Positions 36,500-46,609 are shown, counted from the stretch's first letter. The stretch is DNA of 58,051 nt from Oceanospirillaceae bacterium (GCA_013215445.1 JABSRA010000022.1:1-58051), one strand, 5' to 3'. Made by a program: numbers and translations. Notes: generated by a model from the sequence alone, not told the origin.

Positions 36500-37927
36500 A
36501 TGACTACCCAGCAAGCCTCTGTTTCTATGCAACTCGACCCCAATAACTGTTACAAAGTCCTCATCACCGATCTCATAGGCATGCAGTTAAATAGCGCAGG
36601 CGAAGCCGATTGCAGTGAGGTAGAGCAACATATTGTCAAACGCGGGGGGCTATTTCACCGCGGTGCTTATCACGCGGATCAACAGTTGGCTGCGCAGCAG
36701 GTTCACTTTTTTTACCAACCACAATTAAGCCGCGAGCCAGAGTTATTAGCCCAGACTGACCAAGGTCAATACGATGCCTGTATCGCGGCGGCAACTTTTA
36801 TACCGAGCGCGGCTAAATTTCGTTTCGGCGGGGTGCGCATTGGCGCAGGTACCGGCAACATGGGCAGCGACAGCTGGGGCGGAGGCAGCGCCATAGGCGG
36901 TATCGCCCCCCTGATGAATACTCCGAGCTACAATTCAAGAGCAACCGCTCAAGCCGCCTTTAAAGCACTGTTAACAGTCATGCCTGACTTAGCGGTGCAA
37001 GACATGCATCAGCGGGTGGTTGCCGGTGACTTCGATACCGGTAAAAACCTGGCGCAATATCCCTGCAGCAAGCTTGAGGGAAAGCGACTGGCCATCATCG
37101 GCTACGGCAACATTGGCCGAGAAATGGCCAAGCTGGGCGCCGCCTTTGGCATGCAAGTGGCCATCTACGCCCGTGCGAAACACCAAGTGTGGATAGAATC
37201 TGAAGGATTTGAATACGCAGCGTCTATTATAGACGCCGCCACGGGTGCTGACGTCATCAGCCCACACATAGGTCTGGGAGCCTTTGACAAGTTACGCATG
37301 CAATTCAGCAATGCGGGCATTATCAATGCCGCCGTTTTTGCCGCCATGCATAAGTCTGGGGTATTAATTAATTATGATCGCGGCGAAGTCGTTGACATCC
37401 AGGCTTTAGATCAGGCCCTTAGCAGCGGCCAAATTAGTTATGCAGCCATCGATGCCGATATCTTTAAAGACCCACTCAGCGGTGAATTATCGGGCCCTAT
37501 GGTCAACTATAGAAACATCTATCCCAAACACGTCGGGAAAATGGAATTATTACCCCACGCCGCCGCCGATACCGAACATATCTCTCGGGTGGAGGGGGCT
37601 AAGCAGGCGGTCGATCAAATTTTTGCAGTTATCCAAGATCGCCAAGTGATCAACCTGGTCGGTGATTTACCCACCGGCTTTATCGATGCTGGCGCTAAAA
37701 CGGTGCCTGGAGTGGGTAAAATAACGACCCATAACTTCACGGAACTAACACCCAATCAAATAAAAAGACTGCAGCAAAGTTCGCAAACTATCGCGCACTT
37801 TTGGCAGCAGATGCATCAGACCAACGAGCCGCAATCAGCTGAACAAGTAGAAAAACTGCTGTTAGCATCCAATCAATACTGCAGTATGATGCAGCGTTTA
37901 GGCTTACTGGGCCCCTTTGAAAAATAA
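36500..37927 (+). CDS. D-isomer-specific 2-hydroxyacid dehydrogenase (long form)
   Basis: 475 residues, well above the usual 310-340. The NAD-binding domain is clear: IIGYGNIGREMAKLG at about 199-213, INYDRGEVVDIQALDQAL with the substrate Arg, and the catalytic His in LLPHAAADTEH. The extra length lies in an N-terminal part with the glycine-rich GGVRIGAGTGNMGSDSWGGG, and about 85 residues after the catalytic domain (ending MMQRLGLLGPF). It is followed 60 bp later by a glycerate 2-kinase gene, so reduction of hydroxypyruvate or a related 2-oxoacid to a D-2-hydroxyacid is the likely role. No upstream regulator. Confidence 0.85.
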   Translation: MTTQQASVSMQLDPNNCYKVLITDLIGMQLNSAGEADCSEVEQHIVKRGGLFHRGAYHADQQLAAQQVHFFYQPQLSREPELLAQTDQGQYDACIAAATFIPSAAKFRFGGVRIGAGTGNMGSDSWGGGSAIGGIAPLMNTPSYNSRATAQAAFKALLTVMPDLAVQDMHQRVVAGDFDTGKNLAQYPCSKLEGKRLAIIGYGNIGREMAKLGAAFGMQVAIYARAKHQVWIESEGFEYAASIIDAATGADVISPHIGLGAFDKLRMQFSNAGIINAAVFAAMHKSGVLINYDRGEVVDIQALDQALSSGQISYAAIDADIFKDPLSGELSGPMVNYRNIYPKHVGKMELLPHAAADTEHISRVEGAKQAVDQIFAVIQDRQVINLVGDLPTGFIDAGAKTVPGVGKITTHNFTELTPNQIKRLQQSSQTIAHFWQQMHQTNEPQSAEQVEKLLLASNQYCSMMQRLGLLGPFEK

Positions 37928-37987
37928 TCCATAAGCCAGTCCATTGATACCCAGAACCACTCTCCATTTTTAATTTGAGGCTTAGCC

Positions 37988-39115
37988 ATGCAAAACAGCA
38001 AAGATAATTTAATCGACATGTTTAACGCCGGTGTTCAAGCGGTGGCGGGCTTCAATGCCACCAAAAAAGCTCTTAGTCAGATGGACAATTTCCAACCGGA
38101 TCAGATCATCGCCGTCGGCAAAGCAGCTAGTGGTATGTGCGCTGGGGCATTAGCCAGTATAGCCTCCCCCTGTCCAGCACTGTTAGTGACCAAGTACCAG
38201 CACAGCGATCAACAGATGCTAGCAGATCCCAGTGTCAGCATTATCGAAGCGGCACACCCAGTACCCGATGAAAAATCACTGCACGCGGGCAAAACACTGT
38301 TGCAATTAGTCTCCTCGCTAGGGCCAGACAGCCAGCTACTGCTGCTGGTATCAGGCGGTGCATCCTCGATAGCAGAACACTTACCCGACGATGTCAGCCT
38401 AGATCAATGGCAGCAAATGACAAAGAAGATGCTCGCCGATGGCTATAATATTGGGCAGATCAATACCCGACGTAAACAGACCTCACTGATAAAAGACGGT
38501 AAGTTACTGCAGGCTTTCAAAGGCAAGTATGTAAAAGTGCTGGCGATATCAGACGTTGAAGGCGATGACATAGGGACCATTGGCTCAGGCATTGGTGATA
38601 TCAAAAGCAGCAGTTGTCAGGCGGACTTGCAATTGATCGGGACCAACGCCGTCGCGCGCACTGCTGTGGCCAAAAAGGCAAGAGCACTGGGCTTAACCGT
38701 GCAAAGTAATCAAGAAAACCTCTACCACGACATTACTTTAGTCGCACCCAAAATTGCCAACACACTCAAATCAGCCTCTCCCGGCGTTTATATTTGGGGG
38801 GGTGAACCGACCGTAAAGTTGCCTGACAAGCCAGGTTCTGGTGGGCGAAATCAAAGTTTGGCGCTATTACTAGCGCAGCAGATCAAAGGTCTAGACCACA
38901 TCCGCGTACTCGTTGCCGGTACAGATGGCAGTGATGGCCCCACCGATGCGGCCGGGGGCATTATCGACGGTAACACTGTCACCGATACAGCCCTTGTAGA
39001 TGATTACCTACAAAGAGCCGATGCCGGTAGTTATTTACGCCAAGTAGATGACATCTTTATCACCGGCCCGACTAATACCAATGTGATGGATTTAGTCATC
39101 GCGGTGGTTAGATAA
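37988..39115 (+). CDS. Glycerate 2-kinase (MOFRL/TtuD-GckA type)
   Basis: Phosphorylates D-glycerate to 2-phosphoglycerate. 375 residues, slightly short for the family. The N-terminal DUF4147 domain has IIAVGKAASGMCAGAL, HPVPDEKS, LLLVSGGASSIAE and INTRRKQTSLIKDGKL. The C-terminal MOFRL domain has GGRNQSLAL, AGTDGSDGPTDAAGGII and ITGPTNTNVMDL, the last usually read as GPTGTNVND. Ribosome site GAGG. It probably forms an operon with the preceding dehydrogenase, giving oxoacid to D-glycerate to 2-phosphoglycerate. Confidence 0.9.
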   Translation: MQNSKDNLIDMFNAGVQAVAGFNATKKALSQMDNFQPDQIIAVGKAASGMCAGALASIASPCPALLVTKYQHSDQQMLADPSVSIIEAAHPVPDEKSLHAGKTLLQLVSSLGPDSQLLLLVSGGASSIAEHLPDDVSLDQWQQMTKKMLADGYNIGQINTRRKQTSLIKDGKLLQAFKGKYVKVLAISDVEGDDIGTIGSGIGDIKSSSCQADLQLIGTNAVARTAVAKKARALGLTVQSNQENLYHDITLVAPKIANTLKSASPGVYIWGGEPTVKLPDKPGSGGRNQSLALLLAQQIKGLDHIRVLVAGTDGSDGPTDAAGGIIDGNTVTDTALVDDYLQRADAGSYLRQVDDIFITGPTNTNVMDLVIAVVR

Positions 39116-39122
39116 GAAAAGT

Positions 39123-39150
39123 GGAGGAGATAAATATCTGTATCTCCTCC
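39123..39150. terminator. Bidirectional terminator
   Basis: Perfect 10-bp stem GGAGGAGATA / TATCTCCTCC with loop AATATCTG between convergent genes. On the minus strand it is followed by ACTTTTCTT, supporting termination of the DUF993 gene; it begins 8 bp past the kinase stop on the plus strand. Confidence 0.8.
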
Positions 39151-39176
39151 CAATAACTTATAGCTCATAGCTCATA

Positions 39177-40352
39177 TTATTGATCGATACCGTGCAGCTG
39201 TAACCAGTAAGCCATCCGCTGACTGGCCAAATCTGGATCTCTAAAAATGCCCGCGGCATCGGCGAGTCGAAACACTGCACAATAGTGTGATATTGATCTG
39301 GCAGATTGGATGCCAGCTGCCATACAAAAATGTTGTTGATGACCGTTGAGCCATGCTAAAAAGACCACACCCGCTTTGTAGTACTGAGTGGGTGCCTCAA
39401 AAATTTTGCGCGACAGTGCAATCGTCGGCTGCATCAATGCACGGTACCCTTCATTATTACCTTTGCTCAGTTGCTCCAAGGCTCGGGCAGCGACAGGGGC
39501 TATCGGATCAAAAATCCCCAACAGTGCGTGAGAAAAATACTCGCCGTCTCCCTCTATCAATTCCGGATAATTAAAATCATCACCGGTAAACATCTTGACA
39601 CTTTTGGGTAGTGCTCTGCGCAAGCTAAATTCGTATTCTTTTTCAAGTAGCGATATTTTAATGCCATCGATCTTCGCCTCATTTTCAGCGATGATGGTCA
39701 AGACGCACTGCATATTTTGCTCAACGTTATTACTCCCCCAATAGCCGCTCAATTGCGGATCAAACATCTCACCCAACCAGTGTAATATCACCGGATTTTG
39801 ACAGCTCTGAATAAGCTCGCTATACAGCGCAATATAGTCATCGCTATTTTTAGCCACACTTGCCAGTGCTCGAGAGGCCATTAATATCACCCGTCCACCG
39901 GCGGCTTCCACGACTTCAATCTGTTCAATATAGGCGGCTTTCACATCGTCCATAGTCAAACTGGAGAGATCCAAAAGCTGATCGGTACCCGCACCACAGG
40001 CTAAATCAGCACCTGGGATAGTCTTTGCCAATGCCACAGAGCGTTGAATCAGCTCTCGCGACATAGGCCAATCTAAGCCCATTCCCCGCTGGGAGGTATC
40101 CATGGCCTCTGCCACCTTGAATCCCATGCTCCACAAATATTGCCGATAAGCCAAGGTGGCATCCCAATCGATGGCTGATTCAGCGCTGAAAGGATTTTTT
40201 TGGCGCAGCGGATCTACCACGATATGTGCCGCAGCATAAGCAGTTCGATTGAGTTCTGCACTCAATGCAAAATCCGAAAACCCTGTCGACAATAAATTGT
40301 AACGTTCCAATTTATTATCATTATTAACCAACCTTAACTGAGTCATTTGCAT
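39177..40352 (-). CDS. DUF993 (dihydrodipicolinate synthase-like) protein
   Basis: 391 residues matching DUF993, a TIM-barrel family distantly related to dihydrodipicolinate synthase/N-acetylneuraminate lyase. Diagnostic segments are VVDPLRQKNPFSAESAIDWD, AEAMDTSQRGMGLDW, HWLGEMFDPQLSGYWG, DGIKISLLEKEYE (with the lysine expected to form the Schiff base) and MFTGDDFNYPEL. Substrate unknown; members sit in sugar or inositol-type gene clusters, which suggests an aldolase or dehydratase on a sugar-acid. An ATG two codons in is an equally good start. It diverges from a LacI regulator and converges on the glycerate kinase, so it may belong to the same local pathway. Confidence 0.82.
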   Translation of the reverse strand: MQMTQLRLVNNDNKLERYNLLSTGFSDFALSAELNRTAYAAAHIVVDPLRQKNPFSAESAIDWDATLAYRQYLWSMGFKVAEAMDTSQRGMGLDWPMSRELIQRSVALAKTIPGADLACGAGTDQLLDLSSLTMDDVKAAYIEQIEVVEAAGGRVILMASRALASVAKNSDDYIALYSELIQSCQNPVILHWLGEMFDPQLSGYWGSNNVEQNMQCVLTIIAENEAKIDGIKISLLEKEYEFSLRRALPKSVKMFTGDDFNYPELIEGDGEYFSHALLGIFDPIAPVAARALEQLSKGNNEGYRALMQPTIALSRKIFEAPTQYYKAGVVFLAWLNGHQQHFCMAAGIQSARSISHYCAVFRLADAAGIFRDPDLASQRMAYWLQLHGIDQ

Positions 40353-40460
40353 ACCTGTAGTATTTATTAATCCATTGATGGAAGATGAAATGCCTTTAAA
40401 CTATGTAAATATAGTGCATTCATCGAAAATTATTAATAATTAATTTTTGCTATAATAAAA

Positions 40461-40474
40461 TTAGAACGTTACAA
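40461..40474. promoter_or_regulatory. Candidate LacI-type operator
   Basis: TTAGAACGTTACAA between the divergent DUF993 and LacI genes has the central CG inside an AACGTT palindrome, as LacI/GalR operators do, with weaker outer symmetry. Position supports it; the match is modest. Confidence 0.35.
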
Positions 40475-40564
40475 TAAATTATTCTCATTAGCAATATCTT
40501 ATTCACTAATGCCGCCCAAGTGATTATTATTCGCTATTTTTTAACTGATTCACCGGAGCACGCC

Positions 40565-41599
40565 TTGAAACCACCCTCAATCACTATCCCCGACGTCGCT
40601 AAAGCGGCGGGCGTTTCTAAGTCTACTGTCTCTCTGGCATTACAAGACAGCCCTAAGCTAAGAACAGAAACAAAGAAGAAAGTGATGAAGGCAGCCCGAC
40701 AGCTCGGCTATGTGTACAATCAGGGTGCCGCCAACCTTAGGCGTCGTTCATCCTCAATGATTGGTATGATTATTAATGACTTAACTAATCCTTTTTTTGC
40801 CGAATTGGCCATCGCTCTAGAGCGTCACTTTAGCGAGGCAGGCTACGTGGTAATGATGGCCAACACTTCAGAAGACCGAGAACAACAAGATAAAGTACTG
40901 CGCGCTTTTTGCGAACACGGCGTGGCGGGCATTCTAATCAGCCCTGCATATAATACAGCCCAGCAAGATTTTGCCTCTTACTTTGCCCGCGGACTACCCA
41001 TTGTTAGTGTCATGCAGCCGATACCCGGGGCAGAATGCGATTACATCGCTCCAGATTATCAACTAGGTATTCAAGAGGCGACTCAGCACCTTCTTGATCA
41101 GGGAATTGAACGCATCGCTTTTCTCGGCGGACGCTTAGACTCAGCGGCTTTCCATGAGCGAAAAAAAGGTTTTTTAGCCGCTGTTGAAAAGGCTGCAATA
41201 GATCCCGATAAAATACAAATAATACCTTGCGCTGTGACGCGCAAGGCGGCTTCAGAAGCCGTGCAGCAATTGATCGATCAAGAGCACCCTCCGCAGGGTA
41301 TAGTCTGCTACTGTGATATCGTTGCCTTCGGGGTAACCTTTGGTCTGCACAACAGCCACTTAGAGATCGGAGTTGACATTGCTATCACCGGATTTGACGA
41401 TGTACTGGCCTGCGACACTGTCAGCCCACCGCTGAGCAGCCTGCGGCCACATACGGATCAACTAGCCCGTTTAGCATGCGACAGTTTAATCCAGAAGTTA
41501 AAAGATCCGACGCGCCCCGTGGCTAATCACTTAGTCAAACCTAAATTGATCGTCAGAGAATCCTCGATACTGACGAAGCTAAAACAACCGCAACACTAA
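40565..41599 (+). CDS. LacI/GalR-family transcriptional regulator
   Basis: About 344 residues. I prefer the TTG at 40565, because CCGGAG lies seven bases upstream and the protein then starts KPPSITIPDVAKAAGVSKST like other family members; a GTG at 40520 would add 15 residues. The LacI HTH is at about 5-55, the hinge helix region is NLRRRSS, and a periplasmic-binding-like effector domain follows (IGMIINDLTNPFFAELA, ITGFDDVLACDTVSPPLSSL). Divergent from the DUF993 gene and probably controls it, perhaps with the hydroxyacid/glycerate genes. The ligand is likely a sugar or sugar-acid. Confidence 0.88.
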   Translation: MKPPSITIPDVAKAAGVSKSTVSLALQDSPKLRTETKKKVMKAARQLGYVYNQGAANLRRRSSSMIGMIINDLTNPFFAELAIALERHFSEAGYVVMMANTSEDREQQDKVLRAFCEHGVAGILISPAYNTAQQDFASYFARGLPIVSVMQPIPGAECDYIAPDYQLGIQEATQHLLDQGIERIAFLGGRLDSAAFHERKKGFLAAVEKAAIDPDKIQIIPCAVTRKAASEAVQQLIDQEHPPQGIVCYCDIVAFGVTFGLHNSHLEIGVDIAITGFDDVLACDTVSPPLSSLRPHTDQLARLACDSLIQKLKDPTRPVANHLVKPKLIVRESSILTKLKQPQH

Positions 41600-42012
41600 T
41601 ATTATCTCAATGGCACACTACGACTAGCCCACTCAATATTTTCATCGGTAGGATAGCTAACAGCTACAGAGTATTTATCTTAAAACGGAGTTGTAGCGAG
41701 GGGATGCAATGGTGCCAGATGAGCGCTACTCGCTGTCGGCGTTTAGTCAGGCTAAATAACCACATCGAGTCTTATTCAGATTGAGCAGATGGCACCACCG
41801 CAGTAGACAGCTGTTTCAAGATGGGCACTCATTAAGCTGCTCAGATGAAGGGTAGTGCCAGTGGAGCGCTGTTGCAAAATTACCACGTCTATTTACCTTT
41901 AGCCATCTACCTTTTGTCATCTACAGCACGGTATCATTTAGTCGAAGAAGTCGGCGCCCGAAGCATCAAACGCCGACAGATATAAAACTAACCCACAGTT
42001 TTACTTAGATAA
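41600..42012. other. Gene-free gap with mscS terminator-like hairpin
   Basis: 413 bp without coding support. GTCGGCG / CGCCGAC (41950-41956 and 41971-41977) forms a 7-bp stem 36 bp past the stop of the leftward channel gene, a plausible terminator. Two loose direct repeats, roughly GTGCCAG followed by GAGCGCT, lie near 41710 and 41854. Confidence 0.4.
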
Positions 42013-44469
42013 TCATTCGTCTCCGACATCATTATCATCGATCTTGTTCTGCTTTGCCAATTCAGAGCTCATAACAGCAGACATTGCAGCGGCATTTACC
42101 GCACCTGTCAATACACCTCTGTCTAGATCTAGAGCACGCTTAGTTTTAATCTCCGTCTCTTCTTTCATACTTTGGTATTCTAATTTATGCAATGCCACCA
42201 AATCATCTGGTAACCTAACTTTAATTTCACGGTGGGCAAATTCTATTCCCGCCTCAGCGAGTGCATTCCTCACATTCGTGTAAGCCACTCTGCGCACCAC
42301 CCATTGCTCGCCGGGTTTAGCGGTAAATTTCATCCGAAAAATCAACGCAGACTCTTCAACCCGCATCACTCCTTGAGATTTTAAAGGCTGTAACATGTAG
42401 GGGCCAGTGACTTCATCTTCTAACATTTTCTGGCCTACTTTTTTAATTATTTTGCGCACTTTCTCTATATCTACATCGTAGGGAAGGCGCAATTCTAGCT
42501 TCATAATTACCCAGTCACGGCTTAAATTCTTAACCGTATTAATCTCACCATAAGGCACGGTTTGCACCGCCCCTAAGTGGTGACGTAAACGCATCGAGCG
42601 CATTGATAATTTTTCTATGGTGCCTTTTAGGCCAGCGACATGTACATACTCACCGATGCGAAAAGCATCATCGATTAGGAAAAACATGCCCGAGATAATG
42701 TCTTGAACAAGTTTCTGCGAGCCAAAGCCAATGGCGATACCAACCACACTGGCACCTGCTAGCAAGGGTCCTATTTGCACGCCAAGAGAATAGAGTACTG
42801 ACATAACGACAATGACAGATAACAAGATCAACAATATGGTTTTAAATAGAGGCAGTACCGTCTGACTGCGAGTCGCCGCTGCGCCACCACCTTCGCCCTC
42901 TGTCTCCGCGGCATCTTCCTCTGGCTCGTCGGGCATCAAACGCTCCATCCAAAGTTGAATGGCTTCCCAAATGATAAATCCAAGTAGTATTGTTGCACCA
43001 ATATCTACCGTAGAGGATAAAATATTTATCCCGGTAGCTGAACTTAAGGCTTCCAGGGGATTAAATCCCCATGCATCTAGAAAGCTAAGCACTAAAATGG
43101 TCAGCAACAGCAATCGTACTAGTGATCTAGTCACGTAAATAAAACGTTGCTTGCGGCGCTGAAAACTAATGTTCTGAAACATTGAGAGCGACACTAAACG
43201 CAGTAACAAAGAGGAGACTAACAAATCAATAATGGGGAAAGAGAGGGTAATCCACCACGCTAACTCTATCGCTGCCTGTGCTTCTTTGTTGCCTATTAGC
43301 GCTTGTACAACCCAGTTGAAGAATGCCAAAGTGATAACAAAAGTCACCATAGCAGGCCATATCATAGCCCTAGTTGCAAAGGCATAACCAGTAGATTCAG
43401 TGGTAGTTTCAGCTGTAGCAGGGTTAGTTGTAGGGGTGCCGAACATGATGCGGTCAACGTCGCGGCGCTGAGTCCATACAAACCAAAATATAATGGGATT
43501 TATGATTAGGCCGAAGAGAACCAAGATCGCCAGTAAAAAATATTCCTGCCCTAATCCGTTAACCACGAATGTAGTAAGAACCCGAGTGCCGAGGATATAG
43601 ACAAACGTAAAGCTGCCCATGCACAAAAATAGAATTTTATGGTTTATTCTATCATCGATCAGTGCCATCCCCTTTGGACTAGGTGCAATGACTAAGGTAA
43701 ATAGTATGGTAAAGAAGCGCAGCGCTACGATGGATTCTACCAGCACCACTATCAAGCCTGGTATTTTCTGGCCATCACCGGCGAGCTGTTGATTAATCGA
43801 ATCCGCTTGATTGCTCAAGGAGGAAAATATTTCTAACAGCACATGACCGGCTACGGCGAATATGATTAATCCGACAATGCTGATTGCAAAGTGTAAAAAA
43901 GGATAACTGCTTTGATTACTCTCTCCCTCTTGATTACGCTTTAGACAAGCCGCCTGTGCTGTTTTTCTCCAGCGTTTTATGCATAACCATTCTATTGCAT
44001 AGGCAAGAAGAGTGACGATCGTCAAGATTAAGAGCATTTTAAAGATGCCCGATACCCCACCACCTGGCACTAAGGTGATAAATATTTTATCGACCTCTTG
44101 CCAAAAATCATGGCTGGCATTAATCATAGAAAAAATACCACGACCCAAGGGCGATTCAGGATCGGTTGCCCCTTTAAGCAAGCTAATAAACGACATAGAT
44201 TGAACCTCTTGACGTGCATTGTTAAGGCTCGCCTGTTCGCGTAAATTCTCTATTAATAAAGCGCGAACTTGATACTCGCTTAAGGGTGCTACAAAATCGC
44301 CCACTTGCCCCGGTAACAACCCATCGGTCGATAACGTTTCTACAACTTCCTGTTTACTGAGTAACAAGAGTGGATTCGCCAGAGAATAGGTCGAAAATAT
44401 TGCAAGGACAAAGGTAAACAATAGCGTGGTAATGGTTTTATTTGCACTAAGGGAAGACATCTTTATCAT
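42013..44469 (-). CDS. Large mechanosensitive channel of the MscS family
   Basis: 818 residues. It has a signal peptide (TTLLFTFVLAIFSTYSLA) and a periplasmic N-terminal region of about 110 residues, then roughly ten hydrophobic segments and the MscS pore and beta domains. The pore-lining helix GPLLAGASVVGIAIGFGSQK and the hinge QDIISGMFFLIDDAFRIGEYV are diagnostic. The C-terminal alpha-beta part contains VPYGEINTVKNLSRDWVIMK. Much larger than MscS (286 residues) and similar in layout to YbiO/YnaI-type channels. Protects against hypo-osmotic shock by opening under membrane tension (family knowledge). Single gene; the first of two close Met codons is used. Confidence 0.92.
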   Translation of the reverse strand: MIKMSSLSANKTITTLLFTFVLAIFSTYSLANPLLLLSKQEVVETLSTDGLLPGQVGDFVAPLSEYQVRALLIENLREQASLNNARQEVQSMSFISLLKGATDPESPLGRGIFSMINASHDFWQEVDKIFITLVPGGGVSGIFKMLLILTIVTLLAYAIEWLCIKRWRKTAQAACLKRNQEGESNQSSYPFLHFAISIVGLIIFAVAGHVLLEIFSSLSNQADSINQQLAGDGQKIPGLIVVLVESIVALRFFTILFTLVIAPSPKGMALIDDRINHKILFLCMGSFTFVYILGTRVLTTFVVNGLGQEYFLLAILVLFGLIINPIIFWFVWTQRRDVDRIMFGTPTTNPATAETTTESTGYAFATRAMIWPAMVTFVITLAFFNWVVQALIGNKEAQAAIELAWWITLSFPIIDLLVSSLLLRLVSLSMFQNISFQRRKQRFIYVTRSLVRLLLLTILVLSFLDAWGFNPLEALSSATGINILSSTVDIGATILLGFIIWEAIQLWMERLMPDEPEEDAAETEGEGGGAAATRSQTVLPLFKTILLILLSVIVVMSVLYSLGVQIGPLLAGASVVGIAIGFGSQKLVQDIISGMFFLIDDAFRIGEYVHVAGLKGTIEKLSMRSMRLRHHLGAVQTVPYGEINTVKNLSRDWVIMKLELRLPYDVDIEKVRKIIKKVGQKMLEDEVTGPYMLQPLKSQGVMRVEESALIFRMKFTAKPGEQWVVRRVAYTNVRNALAEAGIEFAHREIKVRLPDDLVALHKLEYQSMKEETEIKTKRALDLDRGVLTGAVNAAAMSAVMSSELAKQNKIDDNDVGDE

Positions 44470-44966
44470 ACTCAGATTTTAATAAATAGTTTCTAAGTAT
44501 AAGTATCAATGGGTTATTGTCAAATACTTTATATACATTGCTAATTTCAAATTTAATCACCAAGATTTTTCTATTACTGCAGCTTCCTCGATCGTTGCTA
44601 TAACTTTTATTCGTGACCGGTAGCCAGGGCTTTATCAGTAATAACTGATATGTCGAATACCCTTCGAACCAATGAGCAATCACTGTAGCTACTTGAGCAC
44701 CACCACCGGGCAAGCTTAAGTTGGCGGCCAGTTGCTCACGGCTGTCTTGGATGCAGCTGAATTTATCTGCAGTCTATTGTCATTGCTTGAGTTGACGATA
44801 AACGATGCAACTTTAAACCCATTCCACAGGGGAGCCTAGACTGGCAAGGCCCTAAAACCACTGGTTGCTGAAAAACCCTAATAGAGTCGAGAATTCCAGG
44901 TAATTCAGCAATAGCAGCGTTGTAGGGCCTCTTATTACTCTTAATATTGCTCTTAATCGACTCTTG
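44470..44966. other. Gene-free gap between mscS and the catabolic operon end
   Basis: 497 bp, presumably holding the channel promoter and the operon's 3' end. A small perfect hairpin TATCAGT / ACTGATA with loop AATA lies at 44633-44650. An 88-codon leftward frame overlapping the channel start has no similarity and no ribosome site, so I leave it out. Confidence 0.4.
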
Positions 44967-46574
44967 TTACAGGCCCGGCTGTATAGCTGTGATCCCCAGA
45001 ATCATATCCGCCGCTTTCTCGGCGATCATAATCGTCGGCGCGTTAGTATTTGAACTCACCACCTTGGGCATCACCGATGAATCAACCACCCGCAATCCCT
45101 CTAGGCCTATCACTTTTAAATCAGGCCCCACCACACTACGTTCATCATTGCATGCCCCCATTTTACAGGCACCTACCGGATGATAATCAGTCTTGGCGTG
45201 TTGGCGCGCATAGGCCATAATTTGCTGATCAGTTTTGCAGGCTGCGCCCGGCATCGCCTCTTGTTTGATAAAAGGTTTAAACACCGATTGCGACATTATT
45301 TCGCGGGCTATTTTAAAGCCTTCTATCGACATCTTCCTGTCGTAAGATTCCGCCCAGTAGTTTGGATCGATCAGCGGCGCAGCCATAGGATCTGCTGAAG
45401 CTAAACGCACCGTACCCCGGCTTTTTGGGCGCAATACCGCTGAATTTAAAGTGACCCCATTGCGAATTTTCTGCAGGCCGTGCTCCAACCCAGAGCCCGG
45501 TAAAAAGTGAAATTGCAGGTCTGGCGAGCGCGCCTGGCTATCGGCATAACAGAACCCGCCGCCATCACATAAATTGGAGGCCACGGGACCTGAGTTAAAC
45601 AGTAAATACTCAAGCCCTGCCCACGCATTCATATGCAGTGGTTTATAGCGGTCAAAGCTGTAATCGCCACTGCATTCACTAACCACAAACACATCCATAT
45701 GATCTTGAAAATTTTCACCGACACTCGGTAAATCATGCACAACTTGAATGCCAACCTCGCGCAGGTGATTGGCAGGGCCTATTCCCGATAATTGTAATAA
45801 TTTAGGTGAGCCCACCGCCCCAGAAGTAACTAATACTTCAGCACTAGCGCTAGCCCGTAATACTGTGGGTTTATTACGTAACACATACTCAACTCCCACT
45901 GCCCGCCCTTGCTCTATGACTATTTTAGTGACAGTGGCCTTGGTAATCACGGTGAGATTTTTACGCTTCAGTACCGGTTTTAAATAAACCACCGCGGCGC
46001 TACTGCGCCTGCCATCGCGATTGGTGACTTGGTAGTAGCCAAACCCTTCCTGGTGCTCGCCGTTAAAATCAGCCGAGTAGGGAAAGCCCGCCTGCTGCGC
46101 CGCCTGCACAAAAGTACTGGTGAGCGAGTGCGGTACTGGGTCGGATATTTTTAGTGGACCATCGACCCCATGATAACTATTACAGAGCCGGTTGTTATTC
46201 TCCGATTTTACAAAATAGGGTAATACTTCAGCAAACGACCAGCCATCACAGCCCTCTTCGCTGGCCCACTCATCGTAATCCAGTGGATGACCACGGGTGT
46301 AAATCTGGGCATTGATCGAGCTGCCACCACCGAGCACTCGTCCCTGTGGATACCAGATTTCGCGGTTATCTAAGTGCACTTGTGGCACTGTCGAATAACC
46401 CCAGGTAGCGCTGGTACCGGTTAATTTTGCAAAACCTGCCGGCATGTGAATTAACGGATTGCGATCGGGATTACCCGCCTCTAGCAATAATACTTTTATT
46501 GCGGGGTTTTTGGATAATCGGTTAGCCAGTACACAACCTGCGGGCCCTGCACCGGTAATAATATAATCGTACAT
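44967..46574 (-). CDS. GMC-family FAD oxidoreductase (choline dehydrogenase-like)
   Basis: 535 residues, cytoplasmic, oxidises a primary or secondary alcohol. The FAD motif is GAGPAGCVLANRL at 8-20. The GMC signature 1 region is PQGRVLGGGSSINAQIYTRG, and signature 2 is TSGAVGSPKLLQLSGIG. The active-site His is in DYHPVGACKMG, with SSNTNAPTIMIAEKAAD binding flavin. It resembles BetA and alkan-1-ol dehydrogenases. In the operon's context the substrate is probably a sugar alcohol or related polyol rather than choline, because the linked transporter is of the sugar type. AAGGTGAG precedes the ATG. Last gene of the long leftward operon. Confidence 0.9.
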   Translation of the reverse strand: MYDYIITGAGPAGCVLANRLSKNPAIKVLLLEAGNPDRNPLIHMPAGFAKLTGTSATWGYSTVPQVHLDNREIWYPQGRVLGGGSSINAQIYTRGHPLDYDEWASEEGCDGWSFAEVLPYFVKSENNNRLCNSYHGVDGPLKISDPVPHSLTSTFVQAAQQAGFPYSADFNGEHQEGFGYYQVTNRDGRRSSAAVVYLKPVLKRKNLTVITKATVTKIVIEQGRAVGVEYVLRNKPTVLRASASAEVLVTSGAVGSPKLLQLSGIGPANHLREVGIQVVHDLPSVGENFQDHMDVFVVSECSGDYSFDRYKPLHMNAWAGLEYLLFNSGPVASNLCDGGGFCYADSQARSPDLQFHFLPGSGLEHGLQKIRNGVTLNSAVLRPKSRGTVRLASADPMAAPLIDPNYWAESYDRKMSIEGFKIAREIMSQSVFKPFIKQEAMPGAACKTDQQIMAYARQHAKTDYHPVGACKMGACNDERSVVGPDLKVIGLEGLRVVDSSVMPKVVSSNTNAPTIMIAEKAADMILGITAIQPGL

Positions 46575-46609
46575 CTACTACTCACCTTTTACTGGAACAT
46601 GTCTATCTA

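Noticed and set aside
44652..44675. Possible tRNA T-arm (TTCGAACC)
   Set aside because: No flanking cloverleaf or acceptor stem could be formed.
44447..44713. 88-codon leftward frame overlapping the MscS channel start
   Set aside because: Out of frame with the channel signal peptide and without similarity or a start signal.
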